From positions 891,156-955,155 of the forward strand of contig BCIH01000006.1 of assembly GCA_002897115.2 (NCBI GenBank): a stretch of DNA of 64,000 nt, in the 5' to 3' direction. Every line of letters starts with the position of its first letter. Within the stretch, counting starts at the first letter, position 1. This DNA is from Prototheca cutis. Its lineage: Eukaryota > Chlorophyta > Trebouxiophyceae > Chlorellales > Chlorellaceae. The notes under the pieces are model-generated. The model saw nothing but the letters and a program-made list of their open reading frames with translations. It was not told the DNA's origin and searched no databases. Of this stretch, positions 28,736-40,377 are shown one piece after another. Position numbers and translations under genes: made by a program.

Positions 28736-29345
28736 GCTGCAGCCGGTCGCCATGGATGTGTGGTGAGGAGTGCGGAAGCCTGTGGGGTGGTGCCCAGCTG
28801 TCCGGGCTGCATGTGTAGTGGCGTCACCGTCGCTTCCGCGCATGCAATGNACCCATTTCTGCCGATCACGGTATGAATGGCTGCTTTGTTGGGCCGGCGG
28901 TGTGGTCTGCCTGCAGGGGCGCTGGCACGTGCATGCTCCTGCTGCTTCACATTCATCATACCCTGGTATTGTGACTGATCGTCGCGTTGTGGCCGCCATT
29001 GCAGGCTGACGACCCAGCACCAGCTGGTCGGAAGCTGCCCCGGCGAGCATGCTGACCGCCGGCTTGAAGCGGCGCTGCTGTCACCCTAGTCCCGGCTCGC
29101 TTTCCTCTTGACTCAGACCCTTCCCACTGGTGGCATGTGGAAAGATGCCTTTGGCCCTTGTTGCCNCGAGACTTGCATTTCATTGTTGTGCCNTAGGTNN
29201 GTGCCCAGTCGCTGTGATGGCAGACAGAGAGACAGAGCGCCCAGAGGGGAAGCCGGTGGTCGCCATGGCATTGTCCCCGGGGGTTCTCATCACCTTTGAT
29301 ATAACCTGGCCTCCCCCACAATCAATCCCGTCTTGCGCCAGAACA
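28736..29345. other. Intergenic spacer between convergent membrin and NUP35
   Basis: About 600 bases hold both 3' ends. No gene was recognised. Confidence 0.5.
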
Positions 29346-30416
29346 CTAGAGGCCAAACACTGCTTCGTAGAGCTTGCCCCACCCCGACCTCGCAGGTGCC
29401 GGGACGGCGGCCACCGCGGGCGTGGCCGGCTGCGCCTTGAGGCCACCCCGCGCAGCCCAGGCGGGTTGAAAGTCCCAGCCCGTCGCGGTGCGGCGTTCGG
29501 CGGCAGCCGAGGCGCCGCCCGCCGCAGCCACGTCCAGCTCCGCGGCCCGGCTCGCCTCGACGGGCCGCACGCCCACGAGCACGGTCGGCGAGACGGGGCA
29601 GCCATCGCGCCGCAGGGCGCGGCCCGCGGCCTGTGGGCTCGAGTAGCGCAGGTGCACCCAGTTGACTCCGGGGCCGTCGCCGTAGGAGCCCCAGTGCAAC
29701 AGCTCGCCGCAGCGCCCAAACTCACGCAGCACGTCGGGCAGATCGTCGGGACCAAAGCCAAACACTGTGGCATCGTGGTTCGATGGTTTGTCATGGTTTG
29801 TTGTGGTTTGGTGGCCGCTTCGGGGGGCCAGGCAATTCATTTCGTGATGCCGGGCATTGAGCAGGGGGGGGGAGTTTGACCACTGATGATTAAGTGGGGC
29901 ACTCCACCGTTTGTCCTTAACTGGCCTTTCCCCAACTCTGCACGGCGGCCCACAGCCAGGCCCCAGGCCCAACCAAAACCATGCCGCACCGGTGACCCAG
30001 CAGCCTTCGTAGGGTTCTTGTCGTGGCGGGTGTTGGAGAACGGCCTCGCCACCATCACGGCCGGGGGAGATGTCCATGGGCACAGCGCCGGGGCTGCCTC
30101 CCGCATCCATGAGGCTGGTTGTGGGAGGGGGTGGGGGGAGTTCCCGGGCCAGGCCAGTGCTCCCCGGGGTCAGGCTGCGGCGTCTGGTGTGGCTGGGGGT
30201 GGACTCCCACCGCACCCCCCGGGAGGGGGCGGGGCCCAGCAGGGAAGGCGGGGCCCGGGGGGACCGCATCCCCCCCCGCGTCTCAGGCGTCCGAGATCCA
30301 TCCCCGCCACGCACGCCTGGTGGAGTGAACAACAGGCTCACAGGACCTGCAGCCGAATTGTGTGCCCCAGACATGCCTGCGGGCAATGGGGGCGCCTTGC
30401 GGCCCGGGGCCCGCAC
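29346..30416 (-). CDS. NUP35: Nucleoporin NUP35/NUP53 (MPPN RNA-recognition-like domain)
   Basis: NUP35 is a nuclear pore inner-ring nucleoporin that contacts the membrane. Two exons, 29990-30416 and 29346-29764, join to give GCWVT-VFGFGPDDLPDVLRE, the start of the MPPN domain. It continues FGRCGELLHWGSYGDGPGVN and WVHLRYSSPQAAGRALRRDG. The N-terminal half is Pro/Ser/Arg-rich with PVSLLFTPPGVRG. The C-terminus ends SGWGKLYEAVFGL, an amphipathic segment in the position of the membrane-binding helix. The intron 29765-29989 is itself open in frame, but splicing restores the conserved WVTVFGF. The start is 30416 or the in-frame MSGAHNSAAG at 30374. It is head-to-head with XAP5. Confidence 0.88.
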   Translation of the reverse strand: MRAPGRKAPPLPAGMSGAHNSAAGPVSLLFTPPGVRGGDGSRTPETRGGMRSPRAPPSLLGPAPSRGVRWESTPSHTRRRSLTPGSTGLARELPPPPPTTSLMDAGGSPGAVPMDISPGRDGGEAVLQHPPRQEPYEGCWVTGAAWFWLGLGPGCGPPCRVGERPVKDKRWSAPLNHQWSNSPPLLNARHHEMNCLAPRSGHQTTTNHDKPSNHDATVFGFGPDDLPDVLREFGRCGELLHWGSYGDGPGVNWVHLRYSSPQAAGRALRRDGCPVSPTVLVGVRPVEASRAAELDVAAAGGASAAAERRTATGWDFQPAWAARGGLKAQPATPAVAAVPAPARSGWGKLYEAVFGL

Positions 30417-30787
30417 GGCAGTGCACTGCCGAGAGCTTGAACACGGAAACTCCTCGGCAACAGCGCGCTCACGGTCCCGGTATAATCCAATGAATGGTTA
30501 TATTTGACCTTGAATGAAATGGCGCAATTTGAACGTGCCGAGCAATGCGCACTGGCTCATGTGCATCGGGAGCGCGATGCCAGATCGCAAACGAAACCAG
30601 AACCAGTCATCCGAGTCTTTTCGTTGTGTTTTGGAGAACGACCACAAGCATCTCATCCAATTTGGTACCTTAATGCAGCATATTGTTTCGTTTGCAAACG
30701 AGCAATCCAAACACATTTACAGCTATAAGCACTGAGGCTTGACGAAGGGCGCCGGGCTCAGCGAGCGCCGGGAGTCGTGCCGGCACC
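30417..30787. other. Divergent promoter region, NUP35 and XAP5
   Basis: A 370-base spacer between two gene starts. No TATA box is obvious and no gene was recognised. Confidence 0.5.
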
Positions 30788-32770
30788 ATGTCGGGGTATG
30801 GCATGGGAGGGTACGTGGGCAACGCCCACGACAAGATCCGAATAGCGCGACAGGAGAAGGAGCGTGATGAGGCGCGTAGGAAGTTCGAGGAAGCCAAACG
30901 AAGTGCAGAGGGTGGCGCAGCACTCAGGAGCTTTGGCGCCGGCACCTCAGAGGTGGGACTGCATGGCTGTCTGGCTTTTCTGACGTCTGGGCCTCCTGTT
31001 GCCCTGGAAAGGGATGCACGCACTGTATGTACATTGCAGTGCTGGCGTGGAATGCGTGCGTGTGGCATGCGAATTGTGTGGTACAGCGGTGGCTGGCTGA
31101 GCCCACGATCCAGGGAACAGACCGTGGCCACATCCCTTACTAAATGCGATATTCCCCACAGACGCTGGAGGCAGCATTCAAGAACGAGACAGTTGGCTTG
31201 GTCACCAGGGACCAGTTTGTGAAGAAGCGGGAGACGATCAGCGAGAGGCTGCAGGAGGAGAAGAAGCGCGCCCGGGAGGCGGAAGAAGAGGCAGCCTTGC
31301 AGGTTGGCGGGTGTCATGGCGTCCTGAGGCTTTACGTGTGTGTCTGGGGTCTGCAGATAGGGTTGGCGGTTGAGCACCATGGTTTTGGTGCAGGAATAGT
31401 CCCTCTGCTGCCATTGTAAGACTGGGCCCCGCTGCCTCTCCATGGTCTGTGCAGGAAAGGAAACTCGCCAAGGCAGCCAAGGCCAAACGTGAGCAAAAGC
31501 AGAAACTGTCATTTGGAGAGGAAGAGGAGGAGGAGGGTGATGAGCACCCCAGAGTGGCCGGGCCCTCGGGTACAGCCACAAACGAGGCAGAGCCATCTGC
31601 AGCAAAGGTGGGCTCATCAGTTTGATGATGCATTGATCTGTGTGTTGTATGCCNTGACAGGTGGTGTGAACCTNAAGCCCAAGCGGCCGGACCACTGGCC
31701 ACTCGGTTGCATCCTCGATGTCTTGCATCGCCGTGGACTGGGACTCTTGTGCAGACTGTCGTCTCAACCGAGTCCCTCCTACGGTCGCTGATGTCATCGG
31801 TGCAGGACGGGGGTGGGCCAGGCGCCAGTGCCGGCGACGGCACCCGGCGACTTGCGACCTTTGGCAAGGATCCTACGGTGCGTTCCGACTTTCTTCCTGA
31901 TAAAGACCGGGAGCGTGAGGAAGAGGAGCTGCGGCAGCAGCTCAAGAAGGAGTGGGAACAAAAGCAGGCGCGAGGAGGGGTGGGGATGGGGCTAGGCTGA
32001 TGTGCTGTTTCTGAGGTAGCGTACTCGGGCCATGCACGGAGTCCCCTGAGGGCTTTTACGAGGTATTTCATGAAGTAGACACACCTGTGCTCATNTTGGC
32101 CCCTCATACATACGTGCGGGCATGCAGANAGGGATCAAGGAGGAGCCCCTGGAGATCACCTACAGCTACTACAATGGCACAGGCCACCGGCGAACCATCA
32201 CCGTGAAGCAGGGCTTCACCATCGCCCAGTTCCTCAAGGCCGTCCACGAACAGCTGTCCCCCGATTTTCGAGAGATGCGGTGCGTGCCAGGCGCTGGGTG
32301 GCGGCGGGTTGTGTAATCCAGGGTNCCAACAGTGGTGCTCTCATTGGTGCGGGCNTGCGCATGCGGCGTCCNGGGCCTGTTCTACCCATCGCATATTTAC
32401 GGACACAATCCAAAACAAAATATTTAGTAGATACCNCAAACTCTCCCATAAATAAACCAACTGCAGCACGACTTCTGTGGGGAGCTTGATGTATGTGAAG
32501 GAGGACATCATCCTGCCGCATGGCATCACATTTTACGAGCTGATCCTGAACCGTGTTCGGGGCAAGAGCGGCCCCCTGTTCCAGTTTAACCTCGCCGAGC
32601 ATGCCGTTGCCACCTTTGATCCACGGCTCAAGTCCCAGGACTCGCACGCGGGAAAGGTGGTGGATCGGCACTGGTACACCAAGAACAAGCACATCTACCC
32701 TGCCTCCCGCTGGGAAGTGTTTGACGCTGATCGCCTGATCCACGAACGCGGTGAGGGGCCCNCGGGGTAA
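30788..32770 (+). CDS. XCT: XAP5/FAM50 family protein (XAP5 CIRCADIAN TIMEKEEPER homologue)
   Basis: This is a conserved eukaryotic nuclear protein. In plants XCT affects the circadian clock, small RNA production and splicing. The N-terminus MSGYGMGGYVGNAHDKIRIA is typical, followed by TLEAAFKNETVGLVTRDQFV (31160), a Lys/Glu-rich coiled segment, DPTVRSDFLPDKDREREEEE (about 31872) and IKEEPLEITYSYYNGTGHRR (32132). The C-terminal XAP5 core is MYVKEDIILPHGITFYELIL (32489) through SHAGKVVDRHWYTKNKHIYP. About six exons are used, with introns 30953-31161, 31303-31455 and others. The stop is TAA 32768-32770. Confidence 0.92.
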
Positions 32771-33235
32771 CTGTGATGCGTCGCTGCGAGTCCAGGGCGA
32801 GGGGAGGGGTTTCCTTGCTGCGCTGTATTGCAAGCAACGCCCAAGTGCCGGAGCGACAGCGCCNNGATTCCATGCCGACTCCGGCACCNCGGCGGCCGTA
32901 TGTAAAGATCAGGGTNCCATGAAAATGCACCGCTCGGAAGCAGTCAATTGATNTGTTACAGCAGTGTGCAGACCACTTGCAGGGTGCTGCAAAACAGACG
33001 GGAGGAAGCAATGCTAGGAGCAAAAGTTGAGAGTCACAAGCACAATCAAAGCCTACGACCTGATGCAACAAAAAATTGAAGGCAAAGCATTGGGGTTCTC
33101 CAAGAGGCACAAAAATGCTGGCATGCAAGGTCCTGCCAAGCAAGTTTGGTCCCAAGTGTCCCATGNGTAAACCTGNCGTGCACATGCAGCCGTTCCTGTC
33201 ATCACAGTGGGGAATCAGAGGGCACTGATGGCGCT
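32771..33235. other. Intergenic spacer between convergent genes
   Basis: No gene was recognised. A small last exon of the synaptotagmin-like gene could lie here (around 33130-33000), because its exon ending near 33236 is followed by a good GTAAGC donor. Confidence 0.4.
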
Positions 33236-34790
33236 TACCCAGGTCAGCGTCATGGACAGCTGGCCCGAGGGCACGCCCTGCAGCGGCCACGTCCCTGTCA
33301 CANGCTTGCGTGTCAGAATCTCCTCCAGCGGAATCTCCACGTGGCCCTAAGGAATGGATGGATANATGTGCGTGCGATTTCGCTCTTTCCCAGCAGTGGT
33401 GGCAGTGGGAGGATGGGCAAGTCGGTTCTGCTGCCTCCATGCACCAATGCGGCCAGCCCCCCCCCCCACCCCCAAGACACACAGCACAATGCATCATACT
33501 TTGGAGGAAGGTTTGAGGAGGAGATGCGCAGAGAGGAGCTCGACTTTAAGCGTGGTGTCTGGTCGGTCGAGGTCCTCTCCTTCCAAGATCAGTTCCAGGC
33601 GCTGGTCAAACACGGGGTTCCGCCGGCTGACCAGCTTTGATCGGCTGCACTCGGTCTCGCGCGCCACGCTGCCCACCACCACCCGGCACCGCATCGTCTT
33701 GGTGTACCCCTCCAGCTGCTTCGACACCAGGTCCGTGGCCTGGTCCAGGTGGACGTACAGCACGCCCCCACTAAATGCCCGACGCAATGCCCGGCCACTG
33801 GCGTCTGTCTCGCTGTCGGCTCTGGACAGCTGGGGCCGCNCCCCCCGCCGCGATGCCGCCACAGCCTGCTGCAGCTCTGCCTTGTCGAATTTCGTATACG
33901 CAATCTGCAACATTGTTTTAGTTTTTATTTTTATTCATTTATTTTTTTTGGGGGGGGTTTTTGAATGTGGAGTTTGTGTGCGAATCCACTCATTTTTCAA
34001 TGCACAGTTTGGCGCGCGCCCCCCCCCCCCCCCCCCCCCACACACACACCAGCAGAAAACAGCACCATACCCGGATGTGCAGCTCGCAGGGCTTGTGGAT
34101 TTTGAAGATTTCGAGCGACTGCTCCGCAAACCGTTCCATCTGCTGCCGCGCACTGCCTAACCCAGAATCATCGTTCTCATTCTCGATGTGCTCGCGCCAC
34201 AGTGTGCCTGACATTGGCCGGTCAAGCCGGGACATGTCGGCGATGCTGTGCTTTAGTTCGCGGCGTGATGCATTAGTTCGCTTGTCCGACAGGTTTAGGA
34301 AGGCGCTGAAAGCCGACTGTCGCTTGAGCTTGCCCCAGGCCTCGCGGAACTGCTGCCGGAAGCTGCCGGTGTTTGCTGGGGGATTGGCAGTGGATGAGGA
34401 GGGGCCATCCGGTGTTGATACCGGGGCATCTGCTGTGGTGGGCGATCGGCCACCTGGCATCGGCTCCGAGCCATCGACAGGCCTCCCCTCTGCCCCAGGA
34501 GGGTCATCGCCACCGTTGTCAGCCACATCGCTCTCAGGCCCAGCTACTGGCGCCGTCGCGGATAGGGGTTGGGTCCGGGGTGCTGATGCATTCCCACTAT
34601 GCAGCCCCTTGCCAGGCAGGTGATGCATTGCCTCGGCATGCGGCGCCCGAACGGCTGCGGTCCGTGCCACCTGCACGGCTGCTGCATTACCCTGCTTGCG
34701 CTTGGAGTCCTTGCCCGTCCTGGGAATCGTCAGGATCAGATCTCGCGGCTCGGTCAGGTCCCCAAGCTCCTTCAGAATCAGCTCCATCCT

Positions 34791-34854
<64 letters not shown>

Positions 34855-35823
34855 GGAGAGGGAAGGTGTTATTAGTTGGGGGGGAATATGGTATAATAAG
34901 TACTGAGTTATTTTTCCAGGATCGGATCAAACCCATAGCAAGGCTCCCCAAAGGTAAGACAGACAGGGCAGCCTCCACATCACGAGCATCAGTTTCATGC
35001 CAGTCTATTACCAGTCCACTCAGTGCCCCATTCCTCATAAACCCGGCTCCACCCACTCCGGCCTGCACCTTCCAATCTCGTCATCCCGCCGGAGCGTGTC
35101 CGAGTCAAACATGACAAAGTGCAGGGTCTGCAGGTTCAACTCGTGGACAGTCATTCGAAAAGTCTCATTCCAGCGTGGGTGCTGCGTGTGTGACTTGACC
35201 GTCGTGTGAAGCTTGGTGAGCTCGTTGATCCACAGCCTGTGATGGGTTTTGCGGGTTGACTCTATTTTGTTTGAAATGCATGCATGCATGCACTTATGGG
35301 GCAGTGCCACAAGGACGGCGGTCAACCCCACCACTGCACAGCCCCCAAACCAGACAGAATCAAAGTGCGGAGATCTGCATCCAGCAAGCGCACGGTCGTA
35401 CAAAGTCACCACAATACCTTGGAACCTGGCCAAAAAANCCCCCCAAGCAACCCACTTGACATAAGGGTCGGCACCGCCGATGAAGTCCATGCGCGGCACA
35501 TTGACGGCGTCCTTGATGACCACAGTCAAAAGACCTTCAGGCAACTCCTCAAGGGCGCCATCGGCTCGCGGGTCCAGTTTGAGCACAAAGCCATCTGGGT
35601 ACGTAAAAGGCTGCAGGACGGTGCCACCTACAAAACTGTTGATGAAATGCTCCAGCCCGGGGATGAACAGGGGGTTGATGCCGTAGCTCGACACCTATAT
35701 GTGTGTTGGCTCAGAGCAGATTTGGGTGGGGGGTTGGGTGCTGATTGATAATTTGCGGATGCGCCCCAAGGAAGAAGCATGCTGTGGACTGCACACGCGC
35801 GCGCACGCGCGCGCACACAAAAG

Positions 35824-35857
<34 letters not shown>

Positions 35858-37090
35858 AACCCCCCCCCCCCCCCCCCCCCCGCCTTGTAGCTGAAGATGG
35901 GCGTGCCCAGGAAGGAGATCTTGGCCGCACCAACGACGGGGATGTCGTTGAGCAGCGGCCGCAGCTGGCAGCGCAACGTGCCCTTGGCCACCAGATCCTT
36001 GACAAACACGCGAACAATAGAGCGTCGTGTGATAAACTGCACCACACGGCCAATGATGGGCAGCCGTGTGTTTTCAGCCAGGACCTGTACATCCATCCTC
36101 ACTGTGATTCAGGAGCAGGCGGGCATCGGTTGGGGGCTGTGGTCTTGGGACAGGGAGTTGAATACAAGAGCAAGGTGCCAGCTTGACTCCTGCCCTCACG
36201 CAACCCAAACCTGGGACCCAGCCATTGCAGGGAATCAATCATGCTTGGCCGCACATGGGACAAAACTGATGAAACCTTCCCAATAATAAGGATGAACACC
36301 AACCGCTGAGTTTGGAGTTCCAGACAAAGTCAAAGTCGACCATGACGCGGTCGTTTCTCGAGTCCTTGTCCCGGCGGTACGCCCGGACCCCCGTGATCAC
36401 CGGCGGCTGAGATCCCAGCGCCAGTCCCTGCACGGCCACCCCCGAGCTGGCCAGCCACGCCGGTCGCCAAAACGTCGTGGCATTCAGCAATGGCTCCAGA
36501 TGCCCGTCCAGCACCGCCCACCTGTTAATGGTGTTTTCTCTCTCTGTCTCTGGTGGGAAGACTGATGCATGCAGTCATCATGTTTTGCACTGTGAAATCA
36601 ACACCCACCAGTGTTTGTCCCAGGAAAGAGATCCGCGCCGAGCACAGCCACATCTTTTTCTATGGAGTGCTGCACAGCTATGTCGGCCCCAAAAAGGCAC
36701 AACTCACTTGGTGGCGGCNGCATCGATTTGGGGCCAGAGACCTTCCAGGGCGGTGTTTGCCCAGTCCATGCGCGAGACGTCCGGGTCGGCGAGCCACGAG
36801 GGCAGGTCCCCGCCAAACAGGGAGCTCAGCGTCTCGGCAGGCAGACCCCCCTTCACGCTGCGCATGATGCTGTCCACATGCGCCCTCAGGGCCGCCGAGC
36901 GCAGCAGCGAGATCCGCACCACGATGCCCACTGTCACACACACCAGCACCCCCAGCCAAAATGCAGCTGTGCTGCCTATCCAGGGAGGCCAGCTCCGGTG
37001 CAGCGCCTCCTGAAGCGCCGCCATGAGCTCGGCCCCCTCTGGCGGGGTGGGNGGGTTTTGCAGCTGCGGAGCCATGCCCGTGGCCTGCAT
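33236..37090 (-). CDS. Extended synaptotagmin/plant SYT-like protein (TM-SMP-C2-C2)
   Basis: This is probably an ER-plasma membrane (or ER-plastid) contact-site tether that transfers lipid. The N-terminus from 37090 (MQATGMAPQL) has a membrane span GSTAAFWLGVLVCVTVGIVV. The SMP domain follows: MDWANTALEGLWPQID (about 36760), GVAVQGLALGSQPPVITGVR (about 36400), VMVDFDFVWNSKLS, LRCQLRPLLNDIPVVGAAKI (about 35940), then YGINPLFIPGLEHFINSFVG (about 35680). The first C2 domain has GLLTVVIKDAVNVPRMDFIG and GADPYVKW, then HPRWNETFRMTVHE (about 35190). A long linker exon spans 34787-34070, rich in Pro/Ser/Gly. A second C2-like region has GGVLYVHLDQATDLVSKQLE (about 33760) and NPVFDQRLELILEGED. The last clear exon ends WPLQGVPSGQLSMTLTW near 33236 at a donor, so the true stop lies further 3'. 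Exon 35884 appears to use a GC donor. Confidence 0.85.
34792..34850 (-). repeat. (CA)n on the sense strand of the SYT-like gene, abutting a 3' splice site
   Basis: About 29 units, written GT on the plus strand. On the sense strand the tract runs into AAACAAG and then the exon GATGGAGCTGATTCTG. Confidence 0.96.
35823..35881 (-). repeat. Long G-run on the sense strand directly after a splice donor
   Basis: Two runs of roughly 30 and 20 G (C on the plus strand) are split by TTTT. They begin within a few bases of the SYT exon end at 35884. A CG/CA-rich alternating stretch (35800-35820) follows. Confidence 0.9.
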
Positions 37091-37642
37091 GCTGGAAATG
37101 TGCAGTACACTGTCAAGTTGAAATTCATGGATATCCAGGATTTCGATTTTGGCAAGGTTGCTCGACCAAAAACGCAAGAGGGTTCGGACGCGCACCGGTC
37201 CAGCGCCTGCGCTGCNGACCCGGCTCCGCAACCCAGGCAGCCTACCACACGCAAACCCCATCCCGAATTCAGGGATGTCAACCAGAGAAGGTGCCCTTCC
37301 CAAGGCTGGTACGCGGCAGTGCAGTGAAGGGGGTGCAGGGAATCCCGATACGACACCAACCCCCCGGCCATCCTCGGGAGCGCGGCTTGGCGACATCGAC
37401 ATGCAGGCGGTCGCCGTCACGGCATTCTGAAGACCGGAGCCACTCACAGCATCGCCTACAAAACTCCGGAGTATTCCTACTNACCCACTGTTGTCCGGCT
37501 GCTGGACAGGAGCCTTTGGATATTGTCAGGCCTGCATCCANAGNAGCGCCGTGCGGCAGGCAGCGCCACCTGTTCGTANGGGTCTCGACCCCACCTGATG
37601 CACTAGATTGTGCGCGCCTGGAATGCCCAATACTCCACTGTA
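37091..37642. other. Divergent spacer between the SYT-like gene and KLHDC4
   Basis: About 550 bases hold both promoters. No gene was recognised, and several single undetermined bases lie here. Confidence 0.5.
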
Positions 37643-40093
37643 ATGGGTTCAGGAAGAGACAAGCGCAAGAAGGCCAAGGGCGGGAACAAGCCCGGCGCAG
37701 GTGCGGAGAAGACTGCCCGGAAGTCGGAGAAGAATGAGAGCAAGCAAGCTCGCAGGCTGGAGCGCCAGACGCAGGTGATGCAGCGAATGGTTTCGTCCCG
37801 TTGATGGGTACCCACTGTTTGCAGAGGGGCACCGAGTTGTGAAAAGAGTCTGGGTTGATCCTTGGTAAGCCGGGGCTGCATGCCATACAGGNGAATTCGC
37901 TGTTTTTCATCGTTGGGTCTNCCNAGCTTCCTCCCAGCTGCATGGAGAGTGCCGGCTTCCCTAGGGACTGGGTCTGCCCTGCCCGCAGCACGACTGCACC
38001 TCNCACCCCCAATGACATACACATGCACCACACAACAGGGTGGGGAGGACGATATCGATGCCTTGCTGGCCCAGTTCAAGATGATGGATGCGGAGAACGG
38101 TGCGGTCAAGATTCTGGAGGACGTCCGGGTGAGCCCCCGCGTGTACGGCAGCCTAACCCTCATCCCAAGCCAGGNGTGTGGTGGATGAGGGCAAGGAATG
38201 GTTCGGAACCAGGTCTTCGTCTCGTCACCCTCGGGACCCCAGCCTCCCACACACGCAGCCCCTAAACCACCTCCGCGCTTTTTGGACCACGCCCCACATC
38301 CCGTGCGTTCCAAACCGCAGAAAGAGAATGAGCTTGTACTGTTTGGCGGGGAGTGGTANGACAGCGAGCGGGACAAGATGCATGTNTACGCCGACGTGTT
38401 CATCTTCAACACTGACAAGGCCAGCTGGCGCAAGGTCGTGTCGCCCAAGGGTCCGCTGCCCCGCAGCTCACACCAGGCCGTCGCCACCAGNCACCACCTG
38501 TATGTGTTTGGTGGAGAGTTCACCAGTCTCAACCAAGAAAAGTTNCGACACTACAGGTGTGCGTTTTTATTGGCTTGTTGGGGTTGTTTCTGGGTGCCTG
38601 TCCCTGTGCGTAGGTGTTGGCTGCCCTCGGGCCCGCTGGAGGCTGNCAGACCCAGCGCTCAACGGCAACTCGCCGACCCCAAACCCTAATCCCAAACCCC
38701 CGTGAACCCACAGTGACCTGTGGCGGTTGAGCCTTGCGGACTGGAAGTGGGAGCAGCTGCCCATCCGGGGCGGCCCCAGCGCGCGGAGCGGGCACCGCAT
38801 GCTGCTGCACCGGGGCAGACTCGTGCTGTTCGGCGGGTTTTGGGATGCGGGCAAGGAGCCAAAGTACTACAATGACCTCTGGAGCTTTGACCTGGACGAG
38901 CTGCGGTGGGAGTGCCTGGGACCACCCAACGTGCCGGGGGCAAACTGGCCCAGCCCCCGCGGCGGCTGTCAGCTGTCCCTCCACGCTGACACCCTNTTTG
39001 TCTTTGGAGGTTTCTCCGTAGTTAAAGGTCAGNGTGTGTCGAGATTTGGGCTCTTGTTTGGGGAGGAAATGGCATTCAGGGATGTGACGGATTCNCCTGG
39101 GGATGGCGCATTCCATACCAGATTGGATGCCAGCACTGCAATCTTGCACTCACTGCACATACTTGCTTGTCCCTCGTCCACCCCTTGTGCTGCGCGGCAG
39201 AAGAAAAGCCCAAGGACCTCNCGCCAGCAAGTGGCAAGCGCAAAGGTTCCAAGCGTGATGAGGACAACGACGAGGGCAAGTCTGTGGTCCACGACGACAT
39301 ATGGGCGTTTGATTTCGCGGCGGCCACCTGGCAGCGCGTGAAAAAGGCGGGCATGGCCCCCACCGCCCGCACCGGATTCGGCATGACCACGCACCGCAAG
39401 CGCGCCATTTATTTCGGCGGCGTGCAAGACCGCGCGGGCGCGCGCGACCGCGTGTACTCGGAGCTCTTCAACGAGCTGTACCAATTTGACATGGGCACTC
39501 GCCGCTGGTTCCCCCTGGCCATGCGTGCCCCGCGCAAGCTCGTCGCTGATGGCAAGGAGGCTGGCGACAGGACGCCTGCGAGAATCGATGATGCTGCCGC
39601 CGAAGCACCCGCCAAAGAGCCCCAAGCCACAGCCCCAACAACCACCATCTCCGAGGACACAGCAATGCCCACGCTGACTGACGCTCAAAGAGCAGTTCTG
39701 AACCGCGCGGCTACGACCATCCAGGCGCGGTACCGCGGGTATGCGGTGCGCAAGGCGTACGTCGCATATAAGCTGGGCGGCGCGGTGTCCGAGCTGCTCT
39801 ACTCCCCCGCACTGTACGGAGTGGACGTCGGCGCGACTGCATCCACACTTCGCCCTCGGGCGCGCGCGGCGCCGCTCATNGTCGTCGCAAGGGGCACGCT
39901 GTGGCTGCTGGGTGGCGTTGTCGAGGTGGCGCACACCGACGTAGTGCTGGATGACCTCTGGTCACTCAACCTCGCCAAGCTCGATGGCTGGACCTGTGTG
40001 CTCGAAAACACGACGGGAGAGGCCATCGAGCGGGGTGGGAGCGATTGGGAGACGGACGCGTCTGATGACGAAGAAGAGTCGGACGACGAGTGA
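37643..40093 (+). CDS. KLHDC4: Kelch-domain protein KLHDC4 with an internal IQ motif
   Basis: This is a beta-propeller kelch protein of poorly known function, conserved from algae to humans. Exon 1 (37643-37773) starts MGSGRDKRKKAKGGNKPG, the basic KLHDC4 leader. The next exon is GGEDDIDALLAQFKMMDAEN. Kelch repeats follow: ENELVLFGGEWxDSERDK (about 38330), HHLYVFGGEFTSLNQEK (38493), NDLWRLSLADWKWEQLP (38711), RLVLFGGFWDAGKEPKYYND (38817), LFVFGGFSVVKG (38995), IWAFDFAAATWQRVKKAGM (39300) and LWLLGGVVEVAHTDVVLDDL (39900). Between the last two, ATTIQARYRGYAVRKAYVAY (about 39714-39773) is a good IQ motif. The end is an acidic tail DASDDEEESDDE with TGA 40091-40093. Six or so exons are used. Confidence 0.92.
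39714..39773 (+). other. IQ (calmodulin-binding) motif within KLHDC4
   Basis: IQARYRGYAVRKAY fits IQxxxRGxxxR. It follows a Pro/Ala/Thr-rich linker and precedes the last kelch strand, so it is an insertion in the propeller. Confidence 0.8.
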
Positions 40094-40377
40094 CGTTGAT
40101 GAGGACGAGGGAGCCGGCTGGCTGCGGTGGCGAGTGCCTGCTGGAGGCGTTGCTCAGCACCCACACCCATGCTGCTGGAGATCGTGATCGGGGGACGCAC
40201 CTGTCTCCGCGATGACCGCCACCTTTGAAGCAACCCATGCCTCAAAGGGCTGGCCACCAACTGCATCATTGCTGCTCACCAAAACACAGCAGCAGCCAAG
40301 GTCTCGGTTTAAAACAAAATACCCTGGCGATGAGGAGCGTAGCAAATAATCAAACGCAAAGAGGCAGTGCCTGAAGC

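Noticed and set aside
29765..29989. Intronless reading of NUP35 as one 356-codon frame
   Set aside because: The frame is open, but splicing at ACCG/GTGCGG and CACAG/TGTTTGG restores the conserved WVTVFGF of the MPPN domain.
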